DNA of 64,000 nucleotides from Paenibacillus polymyxa M1 (GCF_000237325.1 NC_017542.1:688501-752500); one strand, 5' to 3'; shown: positions 43,483 to 52,782, counted from the stretch's first letter. A program made the numbers and translations. The notes: a model not told the origin generated them from the letters alone.

Positions 43483-43611
43483 ATGAATGACGTACAGCTT
43501 TCAATAGACAAAGTTGCTATTGAATATCGTGGAGTGGCAGTGAACTTCTACAATCAACTAGCCCTGTCCTTTCGGGATTGGTTTGATATTAAACTCGTTA
43601 TTCGCCATTAA
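43483..43611 (+). pseudogene. Unidentified 42-codon fragment
   Basis: Opens with ATG and reads VQLSIDKVAIEYRGVAVNFYNQ then LSFRDWFDIKLVIRH before a stop. It is protein-like, but too short and without a clear ribosome binding site. Possibly the N-terminus of a lost gene. Confidence 0.3.
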
Positions 43612-43797
43612 GAGTATGTATACCACTGGAATTAGGGATGGACGAGACCCACCTGTACTTGTGTTATCAAACCGTGGTGGCAAAAGAAATCAAGAAGGTA
43701 CACATTTCAAATCAAAACCCATCCTGATTTTTTGGTGAAGTTATGCATGCTGCTTGATGTAATATGCGGGCATTTCTAAGAGGCTTATTTCAATCAA

Positions 43798-44006
43798 TGC
43801 GAGTCGGCAAATGATATTTCAGCGCAAGCCCGGGGTGACAAAAGTGCTAGAGCGCGTTTAGAGGCATTAAACGATCATGTTCTTGATAATAGGCGTAATA
43901 TGGGCAGAATTACGTAGGGTGGAATTCTGTATATATACGAGATGAATATGGAAACAATGGTGTAATACGAATTATTTATAAGCAAACTTCCAAAGGGATT
44001 GATTGA
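43798..44006 (+). pseudogene. Decayed toxin-tail-like fragment
   Basis: One frame reads CESANDISAQARGDKSARAR then LEALNDHVLDNRRNMG; a one-base shift continues QNYVGWNSVYIRDEYGNNGV and IRIIYKQTSKGID before a stop. Its compact, charged, C-terminal character and its position just before a stand-alone gene of unknown function fit a toxin C-terminus next to its immunity gene. This is inference. Confidence 0.35.
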
Positions 44007-44131
44007 TTGGCACGTAGTACAATGGCACTAAGTTTTTCTATGGTAGAATTGTTTTTTTATTGCTAGTAATCTGATATAAAGTCGTGTGAAAAGTTAAACT
44101 AAGTAACACTAACAATAGAAGGGGAGAAAGT

Positions 44132-44971
44132 TTGGTGGATGAGAAAGTTAAATATATTAATGAGATGTTCAAATATCTAACACAAAATAATGATACAAAA
44201 GAATATCAAACGTTTTTTGCTCTACTTGAAAAAATAAAATATAATTCTAGCTTGCTTGAGTATTACGGAGAAGAATTTGTTGAATATATGATAGATCTAC
44301 TCCTGCGTATAGAAGATAAATATGATCAAGCTTCACTAATAGAAACGATCATTGAATGTTTAGACATTTACACATTTAGTGAAAACTACCTTAAGGAAAT
44401 CTTTGATAAATATATGTTATGTGTAGCTGAAAAAGCTGTTAATGTGAAAGGAATGTCAGCTTGTTTAATAGGGTTTATACAAGCGGGAATTAGTGAAAAA
44501 GAAATAATTAAGAAGTTGGAAGAGAATTTAGAGAAAGAACACTTAATAAACGTACTCTCAAAAATGTACATCAATTTTCTTGCTAATTCTGTAGAAGCCA
44601 AATCTTACTTGATGAAGGAAGTACAAGAGGCTTATTATTTAATCCAGCGTTCTGGAATTATCGCTCAATTTTTATTATTAGTGCATCCACACGTTCGGAA
44701 ATATGCGGGAATAAGTCAGATCACATTCTTATACGATTCATACAGAGGTGTGTATGAGGATTGCTGGCCAAGAGGGTTACTTCCTAATATGAAAGACACG
44801 CTTATTAGGTCAAAGGTGTTGTCATCAAAGGAAGTAAGTATTTTAGAAGAGTTGGATAGGTTAATCAATATGCAAGAAAAAGAATTAGATTCGATGGGAG
44901 TCAGAAAATTGTATGAAGATTTTTTCGAAGGTAAAGATCCACTTGAGGTAATCTTTACTTTGCCAGTGTAG
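44132..44971 (+). CDS. Hypothetical helical protein (279 aa), possible immunity protein
   Basis: Starts with TTG (or GTG one codon later) after AAGGGGAG. The product is predicted almost entirely alpha-helical, with many Leu/Ile-rich amphipathic helices (TKEYQTFFALLEKIKYNSSLL, YDQASLIETIIECLDIYTF) and a C-terminal VRKLYEDFFEGKDPLE. There is no signal or membrane segment. No family recognised. It directly follows the toxin-tail-like remnant in the AT-rich island, which suggests, without proof, an orphan immunity role. Confidence 0.6.
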   Translation: MVDEKVKYINEMFKYLTQNNDTKEYQTFFALLEKIKYNSSLLEYYGEEFVEYMIDLLLRIEDKYDQASLIETIIECLDIYTFSENYLKEIFDKYMLCVAEKAVNVKGMSACLIGFIQAGISEKEIIKKLEENLEKEHLINVLSKMYINFLANSVEAKSYLMKEVQEAYYLIQRSGIIAQFLLLVHPHVRKYAGISQITFLYDSYRGVYEDCWPRGLLPNMKDTLIRSKVLSSKEVSILEELDRLINMQEKELDSMGVRKLYEDFFEGKDPLEVIFTLPV

Positions 44972-45298
44972 AAAATTATGTAAGACGATTCTACCTAACC
45001 ACTTGATGATATGTTCCTTGGATTAAGCGGGCGGTAGATAACGAATCCAGCAAATTCGATTATTCTTACCCCTGCTAAGATTGAATCGAATCGGATTATC
45101 ATCCAAATAGTGTGACGAGATGCGAGAATCTAATCGAATTCATTCGGAAATTACCGTTAATATTTAGGCTGTTTTGTTATTGATATATTATTCCGATGTG
45201 ACATATTCTAGATTCAAGAATCCTTATGCTTTTGTGTGTGATTCCAGCCTGTAGAGTGTTTACCATATAAGGGGAAACATCTCGAAAGGAGAAATCAT
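44972..45298. other. AT-rich spacer without a gene
   Basis: No ORF, hairpin or motif of note in about 325 bases, apart from the ribosome binding site AAAGGAG at its right end. Confidence 0.5.
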
Positions 45299-45744
45299 AT
45301 GATTAATAGAAAAAAGCATTAAAAGAGTTTTTGACAAATGAAGAATATGAAAGTATTGTGGAAAACGCAACACAATTTTCAGATATGACGCTACCTGTAT
45401 GGCACTTACAGATTACAGGGAAATGTCTCTTTGAGTTATCAAACTCTGATTTGATTCGTTGCATTAGACAAGACATTTTTACCAATCTAGCAATATTTGA
45501 AATTATTGAAAGGATTGATGAACAGAATACACCTTTCTATGCTGATATTGATTCATTGGAATTGATGGAGAAATTATCATCTGTTAGTTCTAAAATGATT
45601 TCAGTGTATAAGGGTAAATTAAATAGAATAATTGAAAATATTGAACAGAAGCACTTAATAGATTTAGCAGATATCTGGATGTTTGATGAACAGAAAGAAA
45701 CATACAAAGACTATATCAATAAAATAAAAAATAAAATCCAATGA
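45299..45744 (+). pseudogene. Small acidic protein gene broken by a one-base loss in an A tract
   Basis: AAAGGAG precedes ATG 45299, whose frame ends after seven codons (MINRKKH). A one-base insertion in the six-A tract at 45310-45315 would restore MINRKKALKEFLTNEEYES joined to the 137-codon frame that ends at 45744. The product would be helical and acidic, with LPVWHLQITGKCLFELSNSD and a charged tail. The alternative is an internal TTG start at 45331 with a poor site. No family recognised. Confidence 0.55.
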
Positions 45745-46252
45745 TTTAATTTAATTAGGTGCTTTTAAATATGGCTGTTCGCCAAAAGAAGTGTGGTCAA
45801 GCCCCCATTTAGTGAATAGTAGGAACTGTAAGAGATATTTTATGTAACCATTTCACAGTGTGGATATGAACCTCTGAATTTTATTTTGTAATTTGACCTT
45901 GAAAGCCTGTAATCTTTCAAGGTTTTTTCTTTGTTCGCCTTAATATTACATAGATTTTGATTTGGGTAACGTGAACGTGTAGTAATGAACCCAATATTCT
46001 CTAAAACAGTTAATATGAACAATATGAATTGATGGAGAAGCAGCAAGGTACGATTTATTTCATTCGGATTATATTATAGGTGAGCCCAATACGACATCCG
46101 AGAATTGACGAATATATGCGATATACTATTGTATCCCTTCGCTAGAAACTAATCATATAAAATTGTACAAATTTTATGAAAGAATTAGATGAGACTGAGC
46201 GGATTGTGTTCAATGAAATCAAAAACTCTGCTTATGAGAGTGTAGAAGTGAC
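45745..46252. other. AT-rich spacer
   Basis: About 500 bases; only the terminator below is convincing. No gene was recognised. Confidence 0.5.
45896..45928 (+). terminator. Terminator hairpin
   Basis: ACCTTGAAAG / CTTTCAAGGT with an eight-base loop and a T run, about 150 bases after the frameshifted gene. Confidence 0.75.
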
Positions 46253-46653
46253 ATGGAAACGAACTTCCATGATATAGATATTCGTCAAATAGTGGTCGAT
46301 AACTTCGAAGGAAAACAAGACGTAGCAGACAAAATTGTTAACGTCATAACGGATCCAGATGATAAACAGCGCTGAGTCGAATTTTAGCCCAAAATTTTTT
46401 AGGTGCTCCAGTTAAAAAAGGGGATAAAGAAGGGATGAAAGAGTTTGTTACCTCAATTGTAAATGACTCGAAAAATCTCGCTAATTCGAAACCTTTTGAA
46501 TGGAATACAACCGAGTCTGTAGACACTTTTGTTAAGAGGGATGCAGTTGTTTTAGTTAACCGACAAACAAATGAAATATTGACTTTCTTAAATAAAAAAG
46601 GAGATCGTTTATCAAGTAAGTTAAAATCTGAATTAGATTTAATTGGAGAGTGA
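46253..46653 (+). pseudogene. Frameshifted gene, possible toxin C-terminus
   Basis: ATG 46253 opens a frame reading METNFHDIDIRQIVVDNFEG up to KQR and a stop at 46375. A shift at about 46372 continues LSRILAQNFLGAPVKKGDKE, VTSIVNDSKNLANSKPFEWN and TFVKRDAVVLVNRQTNEILT to 46653. The last part resembles the short strand-rich tails of secreted toxin domains. The next gene starts nine bases later, an arrangement typical of toxin-immunity pairs, but no family was identified. Confidence 0.45.
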
Positions 46654-46661
46654 GGACGACT

Positions 46662-47171
46662 ATGAATAACTATATAATATCTTTTACAAAAAAGTTTGAT
46701 TATTTTTTCGAGCAAAAAGAAATCTCAAATATTATTTATTTACATGATGAGGAAGATAATGAGAGATTAGACCATGTCCTTTTCCTTGAGAAAGAGGATG
46801 GTAATGTTATAGGCCTGTATATAAGAGGCATGAATCCGTTAATCTCAGTGAATAGAATTTATGATTTGGATGATTTTAATCTATTTGCAAGTTATGAAGG
46901 ATTGGTTGAATCTAAGGAAAATATTAAACACAGAATAGAGTATATAGATTTGTTTTTTAGTACTCAATACAACGAATTATTGGGTTTGTATTTGGCTAAT
47001 AACGATGCGTCTAGTTCTATATTTATATTATTTTTACAAGATGAAATTTATGTAGAAAAAGATTGTAGTAAATATGAGGCTAGCAGGGCGCTTGTAAAAA
47101 GGTTTTCGGCTGAAGGCTTTATAACATACGAAAAAAAATGTGAGACTGACTGGAAGAAAATAAGCTTCTAG
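46662..47171 (+). CDS. Hypothetical protein (169 aa), possible immunity protein
   Basis: ATG 46662 follows GTGAGG; a GTG in frame overlaps the previous stop. The product is acidic and soluble: DYFFEQKEISNIIYLHDEED, RIYDLDDFNLFASYEGL, DASSSIFILFLQDEIYVEKD. There is no membrane segment. Its position directly behind the frameshifted gene 46253-46653 suggests immunity. No family recognised. Confidence 0.6.
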   Translation: MNNYIISFTKKFDYFFEQKEISNIIYLHDEEDNERLDHVLFLEKEDGNVIGLYIRGMNPLISVNRIYDLDDFNLFASYEGLVESKENIKHRIEYIDLFFSTQYNELLGLYLANNDASSSIFILFLQDEIYVEKDCSKYEASRALVKRFSAEGFITYEKKCETDWKKISF

Positions 47172-47663
47172 CCGGAAAAAATACTTTTTATTTTAATGTA
47201 TTGCGACCTTCAGTGGAATTACTCAATAGAAATTATCTTTAATTATAAATAAGATTTTTCGTTTGGGGAGCAATTGCAACTACTACCAAAAACTCAGATG
47301 ATTCTTAAGAGGTTCAATGAATTAGTCGGTGATTTTCAGAGTACGTAGCCTAAGCGAAGGCGAGGGAATGACCTTTTTATTGAACTAACGGGCAGAACAG
47401 TTGAACAGCTTCTCAATGTTCTGAGGGGAGGATTACAAGGCGACCTTATCATTACGAACTATCGCTTGGCTCGTCTGCAGAGTTTATGTCCAAAGGCGGG
47501 GATGGCTGCTAGTAGTTGGGTTGAGATAATAATACGATCATTGACATTTATCCAAATAAACCTTTGTGTTTTTTTCATTGTTTCCCCTTTTCACACTACC
47601 TATAATAATGCCGTAAATGATAACCATTTTCAATTAATAGAGAGAAGGAAAGGGGTAACAGGT
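47172..47663. other. Spacer before the Fur-controlled lipoprotein gene
   Basis: About 490 bases. One stretch near 47380-47530 encodes protein-like text (LTGRTVEQLLNVLRGG) in frame with, and upstream of, the lipoprotein, but has no start and is interpreted as an unrelated fragment. The Fur-like site at 47618 lies here. Confidence 0.45.
47618..47632. promoter_or_regulatory. Fur-box-like site
   Basis: TGATAACCATTTTCA matches the 7-1-7 Fur box TGATAATNATTATCA at all but two defined positions. It lies 32 bases upstream of the iron-siderophore binding protein start. Confidence 0.6.
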
Positions 47664-48626
47664 GTGAAGAAACAACGTGGAAAGCAAATTATACTCTGGT
47701 TAGGGAGTTTCCTCTTGTTATTGATAATATCGGCATGCAGTACTTCTAATGCTAATAGCAGCGTGTCTGATGAACAGAAAGAGGAAAGTGAGAAAACTGT
47801 TCAATATACAACGATAACAGGTCAACAGGTTGAAATACCTGCAGATCCAAAACGAGTTGTTTATATTGGCCAGACAATTGGTGATTTCTTGGCGATGGAT
47901 ATTCCAATTGTCGGTAATAACCTTCCCCAAGATACTCCTAGTTACTATGAAGGTAGATTTGAAGGAATCGTTGATGTTGGAAATCCTGGTGACTTAGAGA
48001 CGATTCTGAATTTAAAACCCGATCTGATTATTAATGGTTATTACAAGGCAGAAGCAGATCATAATGAGGCATTGTCGAAAATTGCTACTACTATCCCCTT
48101 TAACCCAGCTCTTCCTTATACAGAACGTGTAAAGGAGATTGGAAATATCTTCGGCAAACAGGAAGAGGCAGCTCAAATAATTGCTAAGTTTAAAGCACAG
48201 TCGAAAGAAATGTTTGATAAGTTTCAATTAGCAGATGGGGAGACAGCGACAATTTTCTACCAGTTGGGTAAAACACTTTATGTTATGGGCAATCGTAGCC
48301 TGGGTGCTATTATTTATGGGGAGAACGGTTTTGCCGTCCCACCAGCTGTACAGAAGAATATTCTTGATAAAAAAGGCGTGTCTTTCGTTAATATTTCAGA
48401 AGAAGTGCTTTCAGAATTTGCTGGTGATCATTTGTTTGTAGTTGTACAAGATGATGGTGAAAGTAAAACAGAAGCTGACCGACTGCTACAAAGACCGATA
48501 TGGGCAACTTTGCCTGCAGTTCAAAAGGGAAATGTTCATGTTGTTCCCAGTGAATGGAATACAGATAATTTGTTAGCTTTGGAGCAATTGTTTAAACAGA
48601 TGCCACAATGGATGGACCAACAGTAA
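47664..48626 (+). CDS. Iron-siderophore ABC transporter binding lipoprotein
   Basis: GTG start after AAAGGGG; earlier in-frame codons lie in the promoter. A lipoprotein signal (KKQRGKQIILWLGSFLLLLI, lipobox ISAC) is followed by a FecB/FhuD-like type III periplasmic-binding fold: ADPKRVVYIGQTIGDFLAM, GDLETILNLKPDLII, and the C-terminal NVHVVPSEWNTDNLLALEQL. It should capture an iron-siderophore complex outside the membrane. No permease or ATPase gene is adjacent, so it must share one elsewhere. A Fur-box-like site precedes it. Confidence 0.88.
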   Translation: MKKQRGKQIILWLGSFLLLLIISACSTSNANSSVSDEQKEESEKTVQYTTITGQQVEIPADPKRVVYIGQTIGDFLAMDIPIVGNNLPQDTPSYYEGRFEGIVDVGNPGDLETILNLKPDLIINGYYKAEADHNEALSKIATTIPFNPALPYTERVKEIGNIFGKQEEAAQIIAKFKAQSKEMFDKFQLADGETATIFYQLGKTLYVMGNRSLGAIIYGENGFAVPPAVQKNILDKKGVSFVNISEEVLSEFAGDHLFVVVQDDGESKTEADRLLQRPIWATLPAVQKGNVHVVPSEWNTDNLLALEQLFKQMPQWMDQQ

Positions 48627-48747
48627 GAACTTATTTTGGCACATTCAGTTCTTTATATCGCTAGTTTTCTAAAATAGCACATACTCCAACTATTAAAAGC
48701 TGAACTATAGTTATAGTTGAAAGCAGGTCATTATATGTTACAATGAC

Positions 48748-48766
48748 GATAATGATTCTCATTTTC
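48748..48766. promoter_or_regulatory. Fur-box-like site
   Basis: GATAATGATTCTCATTTTC, with the inverted repeat AATGA/TCATT around TTC, close to the 19-bp Fur consensus, 20 bases before the start codon of the AraC-type regulator. Confidence 0.65.
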
Positions 48767-48785
48767 AATTGTTGGAGAGTTGCTT

Positions 48786-50453
48786 ATGAATCTAGCACCC
48801 CTGTATATTAGGCTGCAACACTATGATAGGTTTCAAGTTGACCAGATAATTCCAGCGAACGGCCACAATGAGGGGATGAATGACAATGAAACAAAATTAT
48901 GCACATTATTGATAGCACTCAGTCACGGCATACGGCTGTATGTAGACAATATTGCAATCGATCTGCGACAAGGAAGCTGCATTCTGGTTTTGCCTGTACA
49001 ACGCTACACTATGGAATCAAGTAACAAAGAGGCACAGCTTGCACGCTTTACCTTTGAAACCTTTAAAGTAGAAGGAATGACTTTGAATCCGGTTGCTCAT
49101 CCACCTTTGCTTTGTGGTTACCCCTATAATCTGTTGATTTCTCAAGTCAATCGAGTATTAGGAAATGAAGCATGGACAAGTAACCAATGTTGTTCCTATC
49201 TATCCACATCAGAAATGGCTATGATGCAAGGTAGACTTCAGCTCATTCTGGGGTTGATGGCTCAGTTCGATGAGCAAGTTTCCCAGTTGCAGAACAATGA
49301 AAAGATAAACTTGGTTCAACAAACCGTACAGTATATGGAACAGCATTATGATGAGGACTTAACAGTTGAAAAACTTGCTAACATGGCTGGAATGGTCAGG
49401 TGGCAATATAGTCAAAAGTTTAAAATAATGACCGGCAAAAAGCCAAATGATTATTTGGTCCAATTACGTATAAACCACGCAAAAAGACTTCTGTGTAATT
49501 CCACCGAGACATTGGGCAAAATATCTCGAAAAATTGGGTTTAAGGATGAATACTATTTCAGCCGGTGCTTTCATAAATTAACTGGACACACCCCGCGTGA
49601 GTATGAGAATATTCATCTTCGTACCGGGCAAAAAACAGTTATCGATTCATTTGGCAGAAAGATTCATATTCCCAAAGATACAACACGTATCGTGACTGAT
49701 GGCAAATTTACGCTTGGAGAATTACTTGTTTTAGCCATGCCCCCTATAGGAGCGGCCATCTCTATCATGAAAGATAACGTGATTTATCACAATAAGTTGC
49801 GAAATATTCATAATATCGGGCATTGGGCAGATCCAGATAAAATTGCACAACTGCAGCCGGAGTTATTATTGCTTAGCTATGTTCATCCCGAACAAGATTT
49901 GCAGAAACTAGATGCGATCGCTCCTACTGTTATATTGAACAGTAAGTTTAGACTATTTGAGCGGTTACGGTATATTGCTAAACTAGTTGAACGTAGTAAA
50001 GCGGCGGAGAAGTGGATTACCAGATATGAGAACAAAGTAAGATGGGTACGCAGGCAATTAGCAGATGCTTATGTTGCTGGGGAGACAGCTACTGTTTATC
50101 TCAAGTTTGGTGCAAAACTTTATATTATGGGCCAGAGCGGATTGGCTGCCACCTTGTATGAATCTCTTGGCTTTCGTCCTTCTGCCAATGTGATGCACCT
50201 AATCGAGCAAGGGCAAGCATGGATAGAAATTCAGCAGCATCAAATGAACCACTATGCGGGAGACCGTAATTTCGTCTTGGCTTCTCGCCAGGAATTGCAA
50301 ACCGTTGCTCACTGTCCACATATCGCGGCTTTAGCCGATCTAAGTAGCAGTAAGACTCATTTTGTGGATAGTATATGGAATTATGATGATCCCATTACAC
50401 GCGGACAGTTGCTAGAGGTGCTGCCGTATATTTTTAATAAGAAAATTAAGTGA
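48786..50453 (+). CDS. AraC regulator fused to a siderophore-binding domain (Btr-like)
   Basis: A 555-residue cytoplasmic protein. The middle (about 175-275) holds two helix-turn-helix motifs of the AraC type (LTVEKLANMAGMVRWQYSQKF, and GFKDEYYFSRCFHKLTGHTPREY). The C-terminal 270 residues are a type III substrate-binding fold (KIHIPKDTTRIVTDGKF, LQPELLLLSYVHPEQDL, ETATVYLKFGAKLYIMGQSG). This is the architecture of Bacillus Btr (YbbB), which senses an iron-siderophore in the cytoplasm and activates uptake genes. ATG 48786 after GGAGAG. It lies next to the binding lipoprotein, its probable target, and has its own Fur-like site. Confidence 0.88.
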   Translation: MNLAPLYIRLQHYDRFQVDQIIPANGHNEGMNDNETKLCTLLIALSHGIRLYVDNIAIDLRQGSCILVLPVQRYTMESSNKEAQLARFTFETFKVEGMTLNPVAHPPLLCGYPYNLLISQVNRVLGNEAWTSNQCCSYLSTSEMAMMQGRLQLILGLMAQFDEQVSQLQNNEKINLVQQTVQYMEQHYDEDLTVEKLANMAGMVRWQYSQKFKIMTGKKPNDYLVQLRINHAKRLLCNSTETLGKISRKIGFKDEYYFSRCFHKLTGHTPREYENIHLRTGQKTVIDSFGRKIHIPKDTTRIVTDGKFTLGELLVLAMPPIGAAISIMKDNVIYHNKLRNIHNIGHWADPDKIAQLQPELLLLSYVHPEQDLQKLDAIAPTVILNSKFRLFERLRYIAKLVERSKAAEKWITRYENKVRWVRRQLADAYVAGETATVYLKFGAKLYIMGQSGLAATLYESLGFRPSANVMHLIEQGQAWIEIQQHQMNHYAGDRNFVLASRQELQTVAHCPHIAALADLSSSKTHFVDSIWNYDDPITRGQLLEVLPYIFNKKIK

Positions 50454-50498
50454 TCAGCGCAGAGCCGTGAGTTGGCAAATGTCTTAGAATTATAGCGG

Positions 50499-50675
50499 GA
50501 GCACCGGCGGATTGTGTACCTGCAAATAACTGACGCTGGTGACGAAATGCTAAATAAAGCGCAGGAAGAAGGACGAAAGCTTAGAAGAAAACTATTTGAA
50601 AACCTAACCGAAGAAGAAAGAGAGTCCTTATTGTCTGTTTATGAAAAACTAAATAAGGTAATGAGTGAGGATTGA
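50499..50675 (+). pseudogene. MarR regulator C-terminal remnant
   Basis: Frame 50499-50675 reads EHRRIVYLQITDAGDEMLNK and TEEERESLLSVYEKLNKVMS then stop, which is the wing and dimerisation helix of a MarR-type protein. No start codon or N-terminal DNA-binding half is present. Confidence 0.65.
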
Positions 50676-50692
50676 TACAGGTAATCATAAAG

Positions 50693-50718
50693 AAGCCGCC
50701 ATATTGGCGGCTTTTTTA
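50693..50718 (+). terminator. Terminator after the MarR remnant
   Basis: AAGCCGCC / GGCGGCTT stem with a five-base loop and a T run; also positioned to end the convergent minus-strand transporter transcript. Confidence 0.8.
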
Positions 50719-50742
50719 TTGATAATTAGAACCGCTTCGATT

Positions 50743-51717
50743 TTAAGAAGCAGAGACCGTACTGCGCTTATTCTTAGCGTTGGCGCGGTCGCGACGACTC
50801 AGCAGAAATCCGACCAGAGATGCCGTGGACTGCTGGAAAATCATTCCAAGTACAACGGGCAGCGCTACCGGAGCCGGGAAGTAGGTAATGGCAAGCACAG
50901 CCCCCGCGCTAATATTGCGCATGCCGCCGTTAAAGACAAGCGCCGTACGGTCTGCATTATTCCACCGCATCAGCCCTGATATGAGGTAACCTATCGCATA
51001 CCCTGTGGAGGCAAGGATAATGATGGAGACGCATACTCCAACAAGCTTGAGATTAAAATCGACCAGGTAAGGTGCGATGACAGATCCGTTAATCATGACG
51101 ACAAGAGCCATGGCCAGCTTGGAGAACGGGCCCAGCCGAGGTCCCCACACCTGCTTAATCTTTCCTTTGGTCCATTCGTTCAACACCATGCCAACTAGTG
51201 AAGGAACGACAATCATCCAGAACAGGCTCTGCATCATCGCCCAGGTATCAAGCTGCACATTCGCTCCGATCAACAGAGACATGATGCCGGGTACGGCGAA
51301 CGGAGCCAAAATTGTATCAATAAGAATGATCGCCAATGTCAGCGCTGTATTGCCTTTGTAGATACTGACCCACACAAAGCTGGAAATGCCGGTAGGGATA
51401 GCCGCGCCAAGAATCAGTCCAGTAATCGTATAAGGATCATCACTGAAAGCCAGATGCCCAAGCATCATGGCGAGAAGCGGCATGGCTAGGTGAAGAATAA
51501 ACAGACAGGCAATCAGCGGACCAGGATGCTTGATCACATGGATAAAATCCTTGAACCCCATACCGATACTGCCCGCGAAGGTCATGAATGCAAACAGCCA
51601 GGGAGAAAGCTCGGTATATTGGGACAACGGCGTACCGATGAGGACGCCGATGAGAATGCTGATGGGTGTGATTAGCGGCATAGCTGCATTTAGTCTTCGA
51701 TTCAACGTTAGGAGCAT
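50743..51717 (-). CDS. BASS family (bile acid:Na+ symporter-like) transporter
   Basis: A 324-residue membrane protein with about nine hydrophobic helices and the BASS signatures LTPISILIGVLIGTPLS-type helix, GAAIPTGISSFVWVSI and ADRTALVFNGGMRNISAGAVL. Bacterial BASS members transport organic anions such as pantoate or keto acids with sodium; the substrate is not deducible. AAGGAAG precedes the ATG. Confidence 0.87.
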   Translation of the reverse strand: MLLTLNRRLNAAMPLITPISILIGVLIGTPLSQYTELSPWLFAFMTFAGSIGMGFKDFIHVIKHPGPLIACLFILHLAMPLLAMMLGHLAFSDDPYTITGLILGAAIPTGISSFVWVSIYKGNTALTLAIILIDTILAPFAVPGIMSLLIGANVQLDTWAMMQSLFWMIVVPSLVGMVLNEWTKGKIKQVWGPRLGPFSKLAMALVVMINGSVIAPYLVDFNLKLVGVCVSIIILASTGYAIGYLISGLMRWNNADRTALVFNGGMRNISAGAVLAITYFPAPVALPVVLGMIFQQSTASLVGFLLSRRDRANAKNKRSTVSAS

Positions 51718-51801
51718 ACAAAACTTCCTTTTTTGAACTTAAGTATAGACCTTGCTCTTTGATCCGTAAATGATCCGTGTAGGGGGAAGATCATCTATGA
51801 T

Positions 51802-52683
51802 TTAGCCCTTTAAATTATGTCGGTAATCCAGAGGAGAGCAGCCCATTATTTTTTTGAATAGCCTGGAGAAGTAATAAGGGTCCCTAAAACCAAGTTGTAA
51901 GCTGATTTCTTTAATAGAAGCATTCGTTAAATCCAAGAGCTGACTGGCCCTCTGAATTTTCATTCTTAAATAGTAATCGACAGGAGAGTAGCCGGTTGAT
52001 TGCTTGAATATCAAGTTTAAATGCTGCTTGGATACCTGAACATACCGGCTCAGCTCATCAAGTGAAACGGTAGATTCCAATTGTTCTCCCATATAACGTG
52101 TGGCCTTATCGACATGGCTCTGGTATGTGCTGTCTTCCTTGCGAGAAGCAACGGATACAACAAAACTTAGCAGATAACGGATAGTTTGCGACACTTGAAC
52201 TAAATGTATCATGGAGTATGATTTGTTCAGTAAAAGGTCGTAACACTGATGAAATAGCTCCAGCAGTTTGATTTCATCACTGGCGGCCATTGAAATATAC
52301 ATTTTAAACGGCTCAAACAACGCCATAAAATCATCCATTTGATCCCCTTGAAGATGAAACCAGTAAATTGTCCATGGATCTTCATCGTCAGCCCCATAAG
52401 CATGCGGCATGTCCCTAGGAATGTAAGCAAAGCTTCGCTCTTTCAGGACAATGGTTAGGTTATCCTTGGTTCGCACCCAGCCTTGTCCACTCGCACAGTA
52501 AATGAATATATGAGAGTTACAGCCGTGTGTTCTTTCGCGAAAATGATGGCGGGCATGGCTGAAGTAGCCTATATCCGTAATATATAAATTTTTTGTAAGC
52601 GGATTTGTTTTTAATTTATTCAGCATATAGGGTGGAAGGACATATACCTTTTTACGCTCAAATTCATCAGCTTTCTTATTCAT
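51802..52683 (-). CDS. AraC family regulator of the glycan operon
   Basis: A 293-residue AraC/RhaS-type protein: N-terminal cupin (about 20-110, RSFAYIPRDMPHAYGADDED) and C-terminal double helix-turn-helix (about 190-293, SLDELSRYVQVSKQHLNLIFKQ, ASIKEISLQLGFRDPYYFSR, MGCSPLDYR). GGGAG precedes the ATG. It is divergent from the glycoside hydrolase operon that begins at 52824, the likely target, probably with a sugar ligand. Confidence 0.87.
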   Translation of the reverse strand: MNKKADEFERKKVYVLPPYMLNKLKTNPLTKNLYITDIGYFSHARHHFRERTHGCNSHIFIYCASGQGWVRTKDNLTIVLKERSFAYIPRDMPHAYGADDEDPWTIYWFHLQGDQMDDFMALFEPFKMYISMAASDEIKLLELFHQCYDLLLNKSYSMIHLVQVSQTIRYLLSFVVSVASRKEDSTYQSHVDKATRYMGEQLESTVSLDELSRYVQVSKQHLNLIFKQSTGYSPVDYYLRMKIQRASQLLDLTNASIKEISLQLGFRDPYYFSRLFKKIMGCSPLDYRHNLKG

Positions 52684-52768
52684 AAGCTATTTATCTCCCA
52701 GCCGTAGGCGGCTCTAATGATGAAATACGTATATAGTCCATCATAAACAGTGGATTGTCAATTGTATG

Positions 52769-52782
52769 TGATATCGCTTACT
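52769..52782. promoter_or_regulatory. cre-like site
   Basis: TGATATCGCTTACT matches the cre consensus TGWNANCGNTNWCA except for the last base. It lies in the divergent region between the AraC gene and the glycan operon. Confidence 0.5.

Larger units (their letters stand above)
42512..44131. other. AT-rich region of small, broken gene fragments
   Basis: About 1.6 kb without an intact gene. It contains the immunity-like remnant 42629-42811, a diverged direct repeat, a 42-codon frame at 43483-43611 and a toxin-tail-like remnant 43798-44006. Further protein-like pieces in changing frames (for example DEKVTTRIIEDKSYDNES near 43230 and DETHLYLCYQTVVAKEIKK near 43650) were not identified. Confidence 0.5.

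Noticed and set aside
46344..46715. Minus-strand ORF of 123 codons
   Set aside because: Antisense to the frameshifted gene and the next start; the plus-strand reading is far more protein-like.
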